DNA of 64,000 bases from contig CP001769.1 in assembly GCA_000024525.1 (NCBI GenBank), positions 4,683,001-4,747,000 of the forward strand, given 5' to 3'. Positions 26,680-35,886 of the stretch are shown one piece after another (the stretch's first letter is position 1; each line of letters begins with the position of its first letter). The notes below the pieces were generated by a model, which searched no databases, was not told the DNA's origin, and saw only the letters and a list, made by a program, of their open reading frames with translations. Both the position numbers and the translations under genes were made by a program. The stretch comes from Spirosoma linguale DSM 74 (GTDB taxonomy: Bacteria > Bacteroidota > Bacteroidia > Cytophagales > Spirosomataceae).

Positions 26680-27389
26680 CCTTACCCATTCGTTGCCTTG
26701 TTGTCGACGATAAGCCCCTGGCACTCGACATTCTGACCAATTACATCGGCAAAGTGCCTTTTCTGCACCTGGCAGCGGCAACGACGAACCCACTCGACGC
26801 GCTGACGCGGGTGGCCCAAGAACCGATAGACCTGATTCTTCTGGATATTCAAATGCCGGAACTGACCGGCCTTCAATTTCTTACAGCCCTCAACAGCCGT
26901 TCGCGGGTGATTTTAACGACAGCCTACGCCGAATATGCCCTGGATGGCTTTGAACACGATGTGGTAGATTACCTGCTCAAGCCGATATCGTTTGAGCGAT
27001 TCTATCGAGCGGTCCTGAAAGTTCAGCAGCAGATGCGGCCTTCGCCCGATCTGCCACTTGAGCAGCGTGCTTACCTGTTCATTCGTACCGAGCACCGAAT
27101 GCAACGGGTCGATATAGCCAATATCCTATATGCAGAGGGTTTGCAGAATTACACCGTAGTGCATACCGTGGCCGAAAAAGTGATAGCCCGGCAAACATTT
27201 GGCAGTTTAGAGAGTAATCTGCCACCCTCGGCTTTTGTCCGGGTACATAAATCATTTATTGTAGCCCTGGCCCATATTTCTACGGTTGAACGGAGTCGTA
27301 TTTACATCAAAAATGGCAATCAGGAACCGGTAAACATCCCCATTGGCGATGCCTACCGGGAGAGATTCTACAAGTTATTAGGCATGTGA
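26676..27389 (+). CDS. LytTR-family response regulator
   Basis: The 237-residue response regulator has a receiver domain at 1-120 with phosphorylation site Asp57 (LILLDIQMPEL) and the conserved T/K positions (ILTTAYAE, DYLLKPI), followed by a LytTR DNA-binding domain (residues ~135-235, with FVRVHKSFIVAL and the closing IPIGDAYRERFYKLL). It starts with an ATGA overlap with its kinase. LytTR regulators bind direct repeats upstream of target genes; I did not find a clear pair nearby. The likely targets include the DUF4932 gene of the same operon. Confidence 0.93.
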   Translation: MTLPIRCLVVDDKPLALDILTNYIGKVPFLHLAAATTNPLDALTRVAQEPIDLILLDIQMPELTGLQFLTALNSRSRVILTTAYAEYALDGFEHDVVDYLLKPISFERFYRAVLKVQQQMRPSPDLPLEQRAYLFIRTEHRMQRVDIANILYAEGLQNYTVVHTVAEKVIARQTFGSLESNLPPSAFVRVHKSFIVALAHISTVERSRIYIKNGNQEPVNIPIGDAYRERFYKLLGM

Positions 27390-27512
27390 ATCGAGTTCAT
27401 GAACGGATACGTCTGCGTAAAACTGTATCATTAATACCGCTTTTTGTATAAGCCGTTCGCCCGGTTGGTACGCCACCTTTGCCTTATCAATTAACGATAA
27501 CAAAACAAGGCA

Positions 27513-28331
27513 ATGGCAAAGACAATCTTTATTACGGGCGCTTCCCGTGGCTTCGGGAAATTATGGGCAAAGGCATTCCTGCAACGTGGCGACAAAGTAG
27601 CGGCTACGGCCCGCAATCTGGACGACCTGACCGATCTGATCGAAGAATTTGGTGATAAAATTTTGCCGGTACAGGTCGACGTAACCAACAAAGCCCAGAC
27701 CATTGAGGCCGTAAAAAAAGCCCATGATCATTTCGGCAAAATCGACGTACTGATCAACAATGCAGGCTATGGCGTGTTTGGTGCCGTAGAGGAAGTGTCG
27801 GAAGAGGAGGCCCGCAAACAAATGGATGTTAATTTCTTCGGTTTACTTTGGGCTACTCAGGCAGTTTTGCCGTACATGCGGGCGCAGCAGAGCGGCCACA
27901 TTATCCAGGTATCCAGTGTACTGGGGCTATTCACGGTACCTACGCTGGGGTTGTACAACGCGTCGAAGTTCGCAGTCGAAGGGCTCACCGAAACGCTGGC
28001 CACCGAAGTGAAGGAGTTCGGAATTCACGTCTCCCTGATCGAGCCGAACGGCTACGAAACCGAATGGGGCAGCACCTCGGCCAGTCATGCACAGGAACTG
28101 GACGCTTATACTAATCTAAAAACCGCTTTCCGCGCTGGTTACAATCCCGACCACTACGGCGTTCCGGCGGCTACTGTCAACGCACTTTTACAACTGGTCG
28201 ATGCGCCGGAACCACCACTCCGCTTAATTTTAGGAAAAATTGGCTATCCAGCCGTCAAAGCCGTTTACGAACAGCGGCTGGCAACCTGGGAAGCCTGGAA
28301 CCACGTGAGCACAGAAGCCCACGGTAAATAA
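27513..28331 (+). CDS. short-chain dehydrogenase/reductase
   Basis: The 272-residue classical SDR has the NAD(P) motif ITGASRGFG (T-G-x3-G-x-G) at the N terminus, NNAG in LINNAGYG, and the Ser-Tyr-Lys set in VSSVLG...YNASKFAVEG. The substrate is unknown; it is the type often annotated as an oxidoreductase of small carbonyls. It precedes a quinone-reductase-like gene by 24 bases and an AraC regulator, which points to a small stress- or detoxification-type operon. A CACCTTTG at 27474-27481 is one mismatch from the -7 consensus but has no well-placed -33 element. Confidence 0.92.
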   Translation: MAKTIFITGASRGFGKLWAKAFLQRGDKVAATARNLDDLTDLIEEFGDKILPVQVDVTNKAQTIEAVKKAHDHFGKIDVLINNAGYGVFGAVEEVSEEEARKQMDVNFFGLLWATQAVLPYMRAQQSGHIIQVSSVLGLFTVPTLGLYNASKFAVEGLTETLATEVKEFGIHVSLIEPNGYETEWGSTSASHAQELDAYTNLKTAFRAGYNPDHYGVPAATVNALLQLVDAPEPPLRLILGKIGYPAVKAVYEQRLATWEAWNHVSTEAHGK

Positions 28332-28355
28332 TACCGCATTAACGTAAAACCAGAC

Positions 28356-29369
28356 ATGAAAGCAGTAGGATTTAAGACATCGCTCCCCATTTCAGAAGCC
28401 GAGAGTTTTATCGACGTTGACCTTGAGAAACCCGCTCCGGGCGGTCGTGACTTGCTGGTGAAGGTCGACGCCATCTCCGTCAATCCGGTGGATTTTAAAA
28501 TTCGGCAGAACTCAGCGAAGGATACCGTGCTGGAACAGCCCAAAATCATTGGCTGGGATGCCGTGGGTGTGGTGGAAGCCGTGGGCAGCGATGTTAGTCT
28601 CTTCAAGGTGGGCGATGCCGTGTACTACGCCGGGGATATTACCAGATCGGGCAGTAATGCCGAATATCAGCTAATCGACGAACGGATCGTGGGCCGCAAG
28701 CCAACTACGTTATCAAACGAAGCGGCTGCTGGTATTCCATTGACGGCCCTCACCGCCTGGGAGATCTTCTTCGACCGGATGCGGCTTTCGCCCGAACGCG
28801 ACCGAAACAAAACCCTGCTCATCATCGGCGGGGCCGGGGGTGTTGGCTCCATTGCTATTCAACTGGCAAAAAAACTGCTGGGACTGCACGTCATCGCCAC
28901 CGCATCGCGTCCCGAAACAATTGACTGGTGCAAAAAAATGGGGGCCGATCTGGTCGTTAACCATCGAAACCTGATTGACGAGGTTCGAAATGCCGGTTTT
29001 CAGTACGTTGACTACATCGTGGATTTTGTGGACACCAACGGCTATTGGGATACGCTGGCCGAACTCATCAAACCTCAGGGGCACATTGCCTCCATTACGG
29101 GTAGTGCCGCGCCCGTTGTGCTGAACAAGCTCAAAAATAAAAGCGTCAGCTTTTCGTGGGAGTTCATGTTCACGCGATCTACCTACCAGACCGACGATAT
29201 GATCGAGCAGCACCACATCCTGAACCAGGTGGCCGACCTGCTGGACGAAGGTGTGCTTCAACCGACGGTCACCCAAACCCTGCATGGCCTGACGGCTGAT
29301 GCGCTGAAGCAGGCCCACGCGCAGCTTGAGTCGGGCACAACGATTGGGAAACTGGTTATCTCGTTCTGA
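28356..29369 (+). CDS. zinc-independent quinone oxidoreductase-like (MDR superfamily)
   Basis: The 337-residue medium-chain reductase has a GroES-like N-terminal domain (VNPVDFKIRQN, GWDAVGVVEAVGSDVSLFKVGD) and a Rossmann domain with IIGGAGGVGSIAIQLAKK. The Cys and His zinc ligands of true alcohol dehydrogenases are absent, so it is a quinone oxidoreductase/ZADH-like NADPH enzyme acting on enones or quinones. It lies between the SDR gene (24 bases) and the AraC gene (1-base overlap). Confidence 0.9.
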   Translation: MKAVGFKTSLPISEAESFIDVDLEKPAPGGRDLLVKVDAISVNPVDFKIRQNSAKDTVLEQPKIIGWDAVGVVEAVGSDVSLFKVGDAVYYAGDITRSGSNAEYQLIDERIVGRKPTTLSNEAAAGIPLTALTAWEIFFDRMRLSPERDRNKTLLIIGGAGGVGSIAIQLAKKLLGLHVIATASRPETIDWCKKMGADLVVNHRNLIDEVRNAGFQYVDYIVDFVDTNGYWDTLAELIKPQGHIASITGSAAPVVLNKLKNKSVSFSWEFMFTRSTYQTDDMIEQHHILNQVADLLDEGVLQPTVTQTLHGLTADALKQAHAQLESGTTIGKLVISF

Positions 29370-30280
29370 TGATGGACCGGATCACCCACTATAAAACCAT
29401 CTCGGAGCTGCATCAGAAAAGCGGCTTTCCACCGCCGGAACACCCGTTGCTTAGCCTGATGACATGCAGAGAACTAATGACGTATTCTGTGGGGGAAGCC
29501 CGGTTCACCAGCGACTTTTACATGATTGCCCTGAAAAAGATCAAGTCGGGCTATGTGCTATACGGTAAAACCAAATACGACCACGACAATGGCTCCATGG
29601 TTTTTGTGAAACCACGGCAGATCATCGAGGTTAGCAATGTGCAGTTTGCCGAAAAAGGGTTTTTGATCTTTTTCCACGAAGAGTACCTGTCGGGGCATCG
29701 CTTGCACGACCAGATCAAAAAGTACGGCTACTTCGAGTATGAAATCAACGAAGCCCTGCATCTGTCGCCGTCCGAAGAGAAAATCATGTGGGATACGTAC
29801 GAGAAGATCCGAACGGAATACGACAACAACCAGGATGAGTTTAGCCGGGAGATCATTCTCACACATATCGACTCCATCCTGACGTATTCGGAGCGGTTTT
29901 ATAAACGGCAATTTGTCAATCGAAGCACCAACCTCTCGGGAACGACGATTCGTAAATTTCACGAAGCATTGAACCGATATGCCGCGAGCGGGCAGCTGCA
30001 GAACCAGGGGCTGCCGTCGGTGCACCAACTGGCCGACGAACTGTCTCTTTCGTCACGCTACCTGAGCGATGTGCTGAAGTTAGAAACGGGTAAGACCGCG
30101 CTGGAGCATATCCATATCTACCTGGTCGACGAAGCTAAAAACAGGTTGCTTAGCTCCGACCTCAATATTGCCGAAATAGCTTACCAGCTGGGTTTTGAGA
30201 ATCCGCCCTATTTTACCCGGCTGTTCAAAAAAATGGTGGGTCTGACGCCCATGCAATACAAAGAGCAGCACCTGAATTAA
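29369..30280 (+). CDS. AraC-family transcriptional regulator
   Basis: The 303-residue regulator has an N-terminal cupin-like sensor region (residues 1-165) and a C-terminal AraC HTH pair: first HTH SVHQLADELSLSSRYLSDVL, second HTH SDLNIAEIAYQLGFENPPYF, then TRLFKKMVGLTPMQY. The stop of the upstream reductase and the start share a base (TGATG), so translation is coupled; ATG 29372 is an alternative start. It probably controls its own operon in response to a substrate of the SDR/reductase pair. A convergent hairpin follows. Confidence 0.93.
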   Translation: MMDRITHYKTISELHQKSGFPPPEHPLLSLMTCRELMTYSVGEARFTSDFYMIALKKIKSGYVLYGKTKYDHDNGSMVFVKPRQIIEVSNVQFAEKGFLIFFHEEYLSGHRLHDQIKKYGYFEYEINEALHLSPSEEKIMWDTYEKIRTEYDNNQDEFSREIILTHIDSILTYSERFYKRQFVNRSTNLSGTTIRKFHEALNRYAASGQLQNQGLPSVHQLADELSLSSRYLSDVLKLETGKTALEHIHIYLVDEAKNRLLSSDLNIAEIAYQLGFENPPYFTRLFKKMVGLTPMQYKEQHLN

Positions 30281-30296
30281 TCACATAGTCTTAGCT

Positions 30297-30348
30297 TGCC
30301 GTAAAACTGTACCAGGACAGACGTCTATTTTGGCACAGTTTTACGGCA
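30297..30348. terminator. bidirectional hairpin between araC-type gene and lutC
   Basis: The arm 30297-30314 (TGCCGTAAAACTGTACCA) pairs with 30331-30348 with one mismatch and a 16-base loop. The right arm covers the lutC stop codon, so the terminator overlaps the last codons of lutC and serves both converging genes. Confidence 0.65.
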
Positions 30349-30925
30349 GGATATAGACCATCAATGACCGGGCACCGTGGGCGCCAATCACCAGACTCTG
30401 CTCGATATCGGCGGTTTTAGAGGGGCCGCAGATAAACGTCCCGAAACCGGTTTCATCGACTTTTAACAGCTTATACGCGTCATGCATGTTGGGCACAATA
30501 GTCGACTGCCGGATGATGATTACCAGATATTGCGTAATCATAGGCGCTACCCGCTGGGGTAGTTGGCGCTCATCGACCCAGATAGCCGCATTCTCAGCAA
30601 CCGCCAGCGGCCCTTCGATAATCGCCAGATTTAGCCCCGATAACTCGTGCGGGTCCGTAACGTTCATCGTTACATCGGCCAGATCAGCGAGTTCCGGGCA
30701 GGTCGTCGCCACACTTGTTATATTTGGAAACTGCGTCTGCAATGAAGCCCGGATAGATGCAAAATCCGGTACCACAAGGGCGGCACCGCCCACAAACGTG
30801 AGTATGTCAATAAATTGCTGCGTCAGGTCAGGGTAAACGGACGTGAACGTAAAGTTGGCCGGAATGGGCCGCATGGCAGGCTGATTCGCCTTAATGCTGG
30901 CCAGCATCTGATCGCGGGTGGTCAT
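30341..30925 (-). CDS. lutC: lactate utilization protein C (LUD domain)
   Basis: The 194-residue LUD-domain protein of the LutC type starts MTTRDQMLASIKANQPA and has the conserved LAIIEGPLAVAENAAIWVDE segment and the closing TADIEQSLVIGAHGARSL. With LutA and LutB it forms the iron-sulfur L-lactate dehydrogenase complex that oxidises lactate to pyruvate. The start overlaps the lutB stop by 4 bases (ATGA on the minus strand). It is the third gene of a lutABC operon. Confidence 0.92.
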   Translation of the reverse strand: MTTRDQMLASIKANQPAMRPIPANFTFTSVYPDLTQQFIDILTFVGGAALVVPDFASIRASLQTQFPNITSVATTCPELADLADVTMNVTDPHELSGLNLAIIEGPLAVAENAAIWVDERQLPQRVAPMITQYLVIIIRQSTIVPNMHDAYKLLKVDETGFGTFICGPSKTADIEQSLVIGAHGARSLMVYILP

Positions 30926-32301
30926 GATTTTTTCTGATTAACGTACCAGTCGTGGAAACTTTCGGAAGGTGGTTCGGGCATTTCGCGCTGGTTATACCAG
31001 GGATTGAGTCCGTTTTCGACGGTAATGGGGGCAAATCGCAGCACCCCCCGCCCTACTTTACCCGCCATCCGGTATAACCGGGGCGACTCCAGTACGGTTG
31101 CCATTGCCTTCATGGCAACGGTCTTACTACCGGGGCCATATCCTTCCTGCATCAGCACCTGACGCCATTTGTAGAGCTGGTCGTGAATATCGATCTTAAC
31201 CGGACACACGTTGGAACACGACCCGCAAAGCGTTGAGGCAAAGGGCAAATCGGCGTTCTTTTTCATGTCCAGATTCGGTGCCAGAATAGAGCCAATTGGC
31301 CCGGCAACGGCGCTGTGGTAGCTGAACCCACCCGACCGCCGGTAAACGGGACAGGTATTTAAACAGGCAGCGCAGCGGATGCACTTGAGCGAATTTCGGA
31401 AATCGGGTCGGCCTAGCTGACGGCTGCGTCCGTTATCAACAATAACGATGTGCATCTCCTGCCCCGGACGTGGCCGGTGAAAATGGCTGGAGAACGTCGT
31501 AATGGGTTGTCCGGTGGCCGAACGAGCCAGCAGCCGCAGGAAAACACCTAAATGTTCGGCGCGGGGAATGATCTTTTCGAAACCCATGGCCGCAATGTGT
31601 ACATCGGCCAGGTGCGCGCCCATATCGGCATTGCCTTCGTTAGTACACACCACAAAACCACCTGTTTCGGCAATGGCGAAGTTAACACCCGTAAGGGCCA
31701 CTTTACGCGTCAGAAACGTTTCGCGCAGGTGCTGCCGGGCGGCTTCGGTCAGGTATTGCGGGTCGGTAGCGCCTTTTTCGGTACCCAGGTGTTCGTGGAA
31801 GGTTTCGCCAACTTCGGCTTTTGTCAGGTGAATGGCGGGCAGCACAATGTGGGATGGCGGCTCGTTGCGCATCTGCACAATCCGTTCGCCCAAATCGCTG
31901 TCGATCACCTCAATCCCGTTATCGATCAGGTATTTGTTCAGGTGGCATTCTTCGGTCAGCATCGACTTTGATTTGACCATCCGATTCGCCCCCGCCTGTT
32001 TTATAATGTCAAGAATAATGGCGTTGTGCTCGTCGCCATTGGCAGCCCAGTGAATCTTGATGCCATTTCGAAGCGCGTTTTCTTCAAACTGGATCAGCAG
32101 ATCGTGCATATTGGACAGCACATGGTTTTTTATCTGCGAGGCTGCTTCCCGCAGTTGTTCCCATTCGGGTATCTGGGCAACGGCCCGGTCGCGTTTGGTA
32201 CGTACAAACCAGAGCGTTTCGTCGTGCCAGTCGACCTTCGCTTCGTTCTTATTGAACTCAACGGCGGCATCGGCGTGATCTAAAATAAGCTGCTTGTTCA
32301 T
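30922..32301 (-). CDS. lutB: lactate utilization protein B (LUD domain, iron-sulfur)
   Basis: The 459-residue protein has an N-terminal LUD domain (for example ALTGVNFAIAETGGFV and EHLGTEKGATDPQYL) and two 4Fe-4S cysteine clusters: CIRCAACLNTCPVY and CGSCSNVCPVKI, followed by a short DUF3390-like C terminus. It is the electron-transfer subunit of the LutABC lactate oxidation complex, in the cytoplasm. lutA lies 13 bases upstream and lutC overlaps by 4. The C-terminal YNQREMPEPPSESFHDWY is typical of LutB. Confidence 0.94.
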   Translation of the reverse strand: MNKQLILDHADAAVEFNKNEAKVDWHDETLWFVRTKRDRAVAQIPEWEQLREAASQIKNHVLSNMHDLLIQFEENALRNGIKIHWAANGDEHNAIILDIIKQAGANRMVKSKSMLTEECHLNKYLIDNGIEVIDSDLGERIVQMRNEPPSHIVLPAIHLTKAEVGETFHEHLGTEKGATDPQYLTEAARQHLRETFLTRKVALTGVNFAIAETGGFVVCTNEGNADMGAHLADVHIAAMGFEKIIPRAEHLGVFLRLLARSATGQPITTFSSHFHRPRPGQEMHIVIVDNGRSRQLGRPDFRNSLKCIRCAACLNTCPVYRRSGGFSYHSAVAGPIGSILAPNLDMKKNADLPFASTLCGSCSNVCPVKIDIHDQLYKWRQVLMQEGYGPGSKTVAMKAMATVLESPRLYRMAGKVGRGVLRFAPITVENGLNPWYNQREMPEPPSESFHDWYVNQKKS

Positions 32302-32314
32302 CGGGTGTTGTTGA

Positions 32315-33052
32315 TTAAAGCGTAGCCGTTAAAATTTCAGCAATGTGTTTGACTTTCACAGCGGAGTTTGCCCGTTTCAGAATGCCTTCCATGTGCATCA
32401 GGCAGGACACATCGACGCCGGTGATGTAATTAACGCCGTGGCGCAGGTGATCCGCCACCCGATCTTTCCCCATCTTTACCGAAACGGCTTCTTCCGTTAC
32501 GCAGAACGTGCCGCCAAAGCCGCAGCACTCATCGCGCCGGTCGAGCTGGATCAACTCAATGCCATTGACCAGGTTGAGCAGTTGCACCGGTTTCGAAAAA
32601 GGTGGCGAAACCACCAGTTCCGACATCTGGGCCAGATGCAGCCCACGCTGGCCGTGGCAGCTCTGGTGTAACCCAACTTTATACGGAAAAGTGGCATCCA
32701 AACTGGTTACCTTCAGCACGTCCGTCAGGAACTCCGTCAGTTCGTAAATGCGGGAGCGGATGTTGGTTGCGGCCTCCTCATTGGTCGAGTGAAGGTGGTG
32801 TTTTATGTGCAGGGTGCAACTCCCCGACGGGGAAACGACGTAATCGAAGTCGGCAAAGTTGCGGACGAAATTCTCGTTACAGCCGCCCGTTAGATGTTCG
32901 AAACCGGAGTTGGCCATCGGCTGTCCGCAACAGGTTTGCTGGAGCGGATACGAAACGTCGCAGCCTACTTTTTCCAACAACTTCAGCGTAGCAATGGCTA
33001 CGTTGGGATAAAACTGGTCAATGTAACAAGGGATAAACAGGCCAACTTTCAT
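32315..33052 (-). CDS. lutA: lactate utilization protein A (CCG domains)
   Basis: The 245-residue protein has two cysteine-rich CCG domains: QQTCCGQPMAN with a downstream SGSC, and DECCGFGGTFCVTEE, the pattern of LutA and heterodisulfide-reductase-like subunits. It starts MKVGLFIPCYIDQFYP, matching the family start. It is first in lutABC and probably the subunit that holds an unusual iron-sulfur cluster. Two TAnnTTTG-like -7 candidates lie upstream on this strand (33115-33122 and 33130-33137), without a clear -33 box. Confidence 0.94.
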   Translation of the reverse strand: MKVGLFIPCYIDQFYPNVAIATLKLLEKVGCDVSYPLQQTCCGQPMANSGFEHLTGGCNENFVRNFADFDYVVSPSGSCTLHIKHHLHSTNEEAATNIRSRIYELTEFLTDVLKVTSLDATFPYKVGLHQSCHGQRGLHLAQMSELVVSPPFSKPVQLLNLVNGIELIQLDRRDECCGFGGTFCVTEEAVSVKMGKDRVADHLRHGVNYITGVDVSCLMHMEGILKRANSAVKVKHIAEILTATL

Positions 33053-33394
33053 GTGCTATTCGGACTAGGCAATTTCCCGGCATAGAGCGGGCAAAACGGG
33101 GTAACTTCAGGCAACAAATCTAGATACTACAAATTTACATCCTTCCTGTACTTTCCTAGTTAAAGACATGTCTAAAGAATCAATACTCCTGACAAGTTAC
33201 AGGCACTCGGTGTAATTAACCTAGTATCAACAGGCCTAACAAACCATTCCGGTATTTATTATTTATCTTATCCAGACAGGTAACAGTATAATCATTGCCT
33301 CAGCACATTTATATAAGCATATAGTGTAAGTAGGCATGACGAAACAATTGCCCGTCAGGAGTTCAGAAACCGAATGTAAAAGAGATTTGAGGTA
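33053..33394. other. intergenic region between lutA and the P-loop gene
   Basis: A 342-base gap between divergent genes. On the minus strand TAGATTTG (33115-33122) and TAAATTTG (33130-33137) resemble the Bacteroidota -7 element and could drive lutABC. The part near 33395 is AT-rich with no clear promoter box. No ORF, tRNA or strong hairpin was found. Confidence 0.5.
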
Positions 33395-33940
33395 ATGAAA
33401 AAGATCGTTATTGTCGGTTGTGGAGGTGCAGGCAAATCCACATTAGCCCGGCAGCTTGGCGAAGTACTTCACTTGCCTGTTATTCATTTGGATGCCCAGT
33501 TCTGGAAACCGGGCTGGAAAATGATTTCCAAAGCGGAAGAAGTTGTGGTGTTAAACCAGCTGACGAATCAGTCGAGCTGGATCATCGACGGCAACTACAA
33601 CGCGACCATGGGCCTTCGCTTCGAAGCGGCCGACACCATTATTTTTCTGGATTTTCCCGTATTCCTGTGTCTTCGGCGCGTAATCAAACGGTTTATTACC
33701 TACCGGGGCAAGAGTCGCCCTGACATGAGCCCCGGCTGCCCCGAGAAAGTGGACTGGCGTTTTCTGGGCTGGATTTTAACCTACAAATACCTCAATCGTC
33801 CGCAGGTATTGAAGCGAATCAGCGAACACCTCGATAACCGTACTATCCTGATTTTCAAACAGCCCGGTCAGCTAAAAAAGTTTTTAAACAGTTTGGCGCA
33901 AACGAATAGGGCCCGCGTTCTCGACCAGGTTAGCCGGTAA
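33395..33940 (+). CDS. P-loop kinase-like protein (FlaR / topology modulation type)
   Basis: The 181-residue P-loop NTPase has Walker A GCGGAGKSTLARQ near residues 8-18, then HLDAQFWKPGW, SSWIIDGNYN, and IIFLDFPVFLCLRRVIKR. This is the pattern of the small adenylate-kinase-like family annotated as DNA topology modulation protein FlaR-related. The annotation is historical; the reaction is unknown and it may phosphorylate a small molecule. A good ribosome binding site (GAGGT) precedes the ATG. It has no obvious functional tie to its neighbours. Confidence 0.85.
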   Translation: MKKIVIVGCGGAGKSTLARQLGEVLHLPVIHLDAQFWKPGWKMISKAEEVVVLNQLTNQSSWIIDGNYNATMGLRFEAADTIIFLDFPVFLCLRRVIKRFITYRGKSRPDMSPGCPEKVDWRFLGWILTYKYLNRPQVLKRISEHLDNRTILIFKQPGQLKKFLNSLAQTNRARVLDQVSR

Positions 33941-34087
33941 TAGTCTGTCGCCATGTTCCGGCAAAACTACCCTGAACAGGCCGGTTACGGACAATTTTCT
34001 GTCCGAACTGCCTCATCCATCATGGGTAGATTGGGGGCCGTTTACCCTTGTTTATGCTGGTGATTTTTCCTGCTATCAACCCGGTTT

Positions 34088-35818
34088 ATGCCTTTACTTC
34101 GACGCTTTTGCTTGCAAACGGGCCACCTTTCGGCCTTATTTTTTGGTCTGGTTGTTTCAGTTGCGTTCGGTAGTATTGACAGCCATGCGCAAACCAGTCC
34201 AGATAAACCGGTGGCGATTCAGGTTGATCTGACAAAGGATAAGGGACCATTGAAACCCATCTGGGCCTGGTTTGGGTATGACGAGCCCAACTACACCTAC
34301 ATGAAAGACGGGCGGAAACTGCTCACCGAGATTTCGCAGCTAAGCAAGGTACCGGTGAACGTTCGGGTACACAGCCTGCTGGTTACGGGCGATGGAACGG
34401 CCGCCCTCAAGTGGGGATCGACCAATGCCTATACCGAAGATAAAGCCGGCAATCCAATTTATAACTGGACGATCATTGACAAAATCTTCGATACGTTCAT
34501 CGAGCGGGGCATGAAGCCCATCGCCCAGATCGGGTTTATGCCCGAAGCCCTCTCTACCAAACCGCAACCCTACCGGCACTATTGGAAGCCCGGCGACAAC
34601 TACAATGATATTTACACCGGCTGGGCTTACCCGCCAAAAGATTACAAGAAATGGAGCGAACTGGTGTACCAGTGGGTAAAACACTCGGTTCAGCGTTACG
34701 GACAGAAAGAAGTTGAAAGCTGGTACTGGGAGTTATGGAACGAGCCCAACATCAGCTACTGGAAAGGCACCACCGAGGAGTACATCAAACTTTATGATTA
34801 CACCGCCGACGCGGTAAAACGGGCACTGCCAACGGCTAAAATCGGCGGTCCTGAAGTTACCGGTCCCAACTGGGATGTTTCCGAAAAATTCTTCCGGGCC
34901 TTCATGGATCATGTCGTAAAGGGTACGAATGCCGTTACGGGCAAAGTTGGTACTCCAATTGACTTCATCACCTTTCACGCCAAAGGGGCACCCAAGGTGG
35001 TGAATGGCGTGGTGCAGATGAACATGGGCACGCAACTGCGCGACATCGACAAAGGCTTTGCCATCGTGGCGTCGTACCCCAGCCTGAAAAACCTGCCCAT
35101 CATCATCGGCGAATCGGACCCCGAAGGCTGCGCAGCCTGTTCGGAAGATCTGCACCCCCAAAATGCCTATCGCAACGGCACCATGTATTCCAGTTATACA
35201 GCGGCTTCCTTTGCCCGTAAGTACGATCTGGCCGAAGCGCGGGGCGTCAATCTGGCCGGGGCCGTTACCTGGGGATTCGAGTTCGAAGACCAGGCCTGGT
35301 TCCGGGGTTTCCGCGACTTAGCGACCAATGGCGTTGATAAACCGGTTTTGAACGTGTTTCGGATGTTCGGCATGATGCAGGGAAACCGGGTAGCGGTTAA
35401 CACGGACCTGGCTTACAATGCTAAAAAGATACGCGACGAAAGCGTTCGGGGCGAGCCGGATATTAACGCGCTGGCCACTAAAGATGCCCAGTCGGCTTCG
35501 GTCATGGTCTGGAATTACCACGACGATAATGTACAAGGCCCTGGCTCACCTGTATCGCTCAAGATCAATGGGCTTACCGCCAAAAAAGTATGGGTACAGC
35601 ATTACCGGATTGATCAGCAATTCAGTAACTCGTACGAAGTCTGGAAGAAGATGGGTTCTCCGAAAGCCCCAACCGCCGAACAGGTAGCCGAACTGGAGAA
35701 AGCCGGGCAACTGCAGCTACTTGCCTCCCCTACCTGGGTAACGGTCGAAAAAGGAGTACTAACCATGCCCTTCCAGCTACCCCGTCAGGGCGTTTCGCTG
35801 GTGAAGGTATCGTGGTGA
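34088..35818 (+). CDS. secreted GH39-like glycoside hydrolase
   Basis: The 576-residue exported enzyme has a TIM barrel of the GH39 (beta-xylosidase / alpha-L-iduronidase) type. Residues 1-40 hold a signal region ending near DSHAQ. The acid/base Glu219 lies in WELWNEPNISYW, and the nucleophile is probably Glu342 in IIIGESDPEGCAAC. A C-terminal beta-sandwich follows from about 440. Substrate could be xylosides or other beta-glycosides. It stands alone between the FlaR-like gene and a PAP2 phosphatase rather than in a PUL. Confidence 0.86.
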   Translation: MPLLRRFCLQTGHLSALFFGLVVSVAFGSIDSHAQTSPDKPVAIQVDLTKDKGPLKPIWAWFGYDEPNYTYMKDGRKLLTEISQLSKVPVNVRVHSLLVTGDGTAALKWGSTNAYTEDKAGNPIYNWTIIDKIFDTFIERGMKPIAQIGFMPEALSTKPQPYRHYWKPGDNYNDIYTGWAYPPKDYKKWSELVYQWVKHSVQRYGQKEVESWYWELWNEPNISYWKGTTEEYIKLYDYTADAVKRALPTAKIGGPEVTGPNWDVSEKFFRAFMDHVVKGTNAVTGKVGTPIDFITFHAKGAPKVVNGVVQMNMGTQLRDIDKGFAIVASYPSLKNLPIIIGESDPEGCAACSEDLHPQNAYRNGTMYSSYTAASFARKYDLAEARGVNLAGAVTWGFEFEDQAWFRGFRDLATNGVDKPVLNVFRMFGMMQGNRVAVNTDLAYNAKKIRDESVRGEPDINALATKDAQSASVMVWNYHDDNVQGPGSPVSLKINGLTAKKVWVQHYRIDQQFSNSYEVWKKMGSPKAPTAEQVAELEKAGQLQLLASPTWVTVEKGVLTMPFQLPRQGVSLVKVSW

Positions 35819-35886
35819 TTATACCGGAAAATTAACGTCCGTGATGATCTTTGCAGAATAACTACCTACTCAATGGTGTTCTGCTT

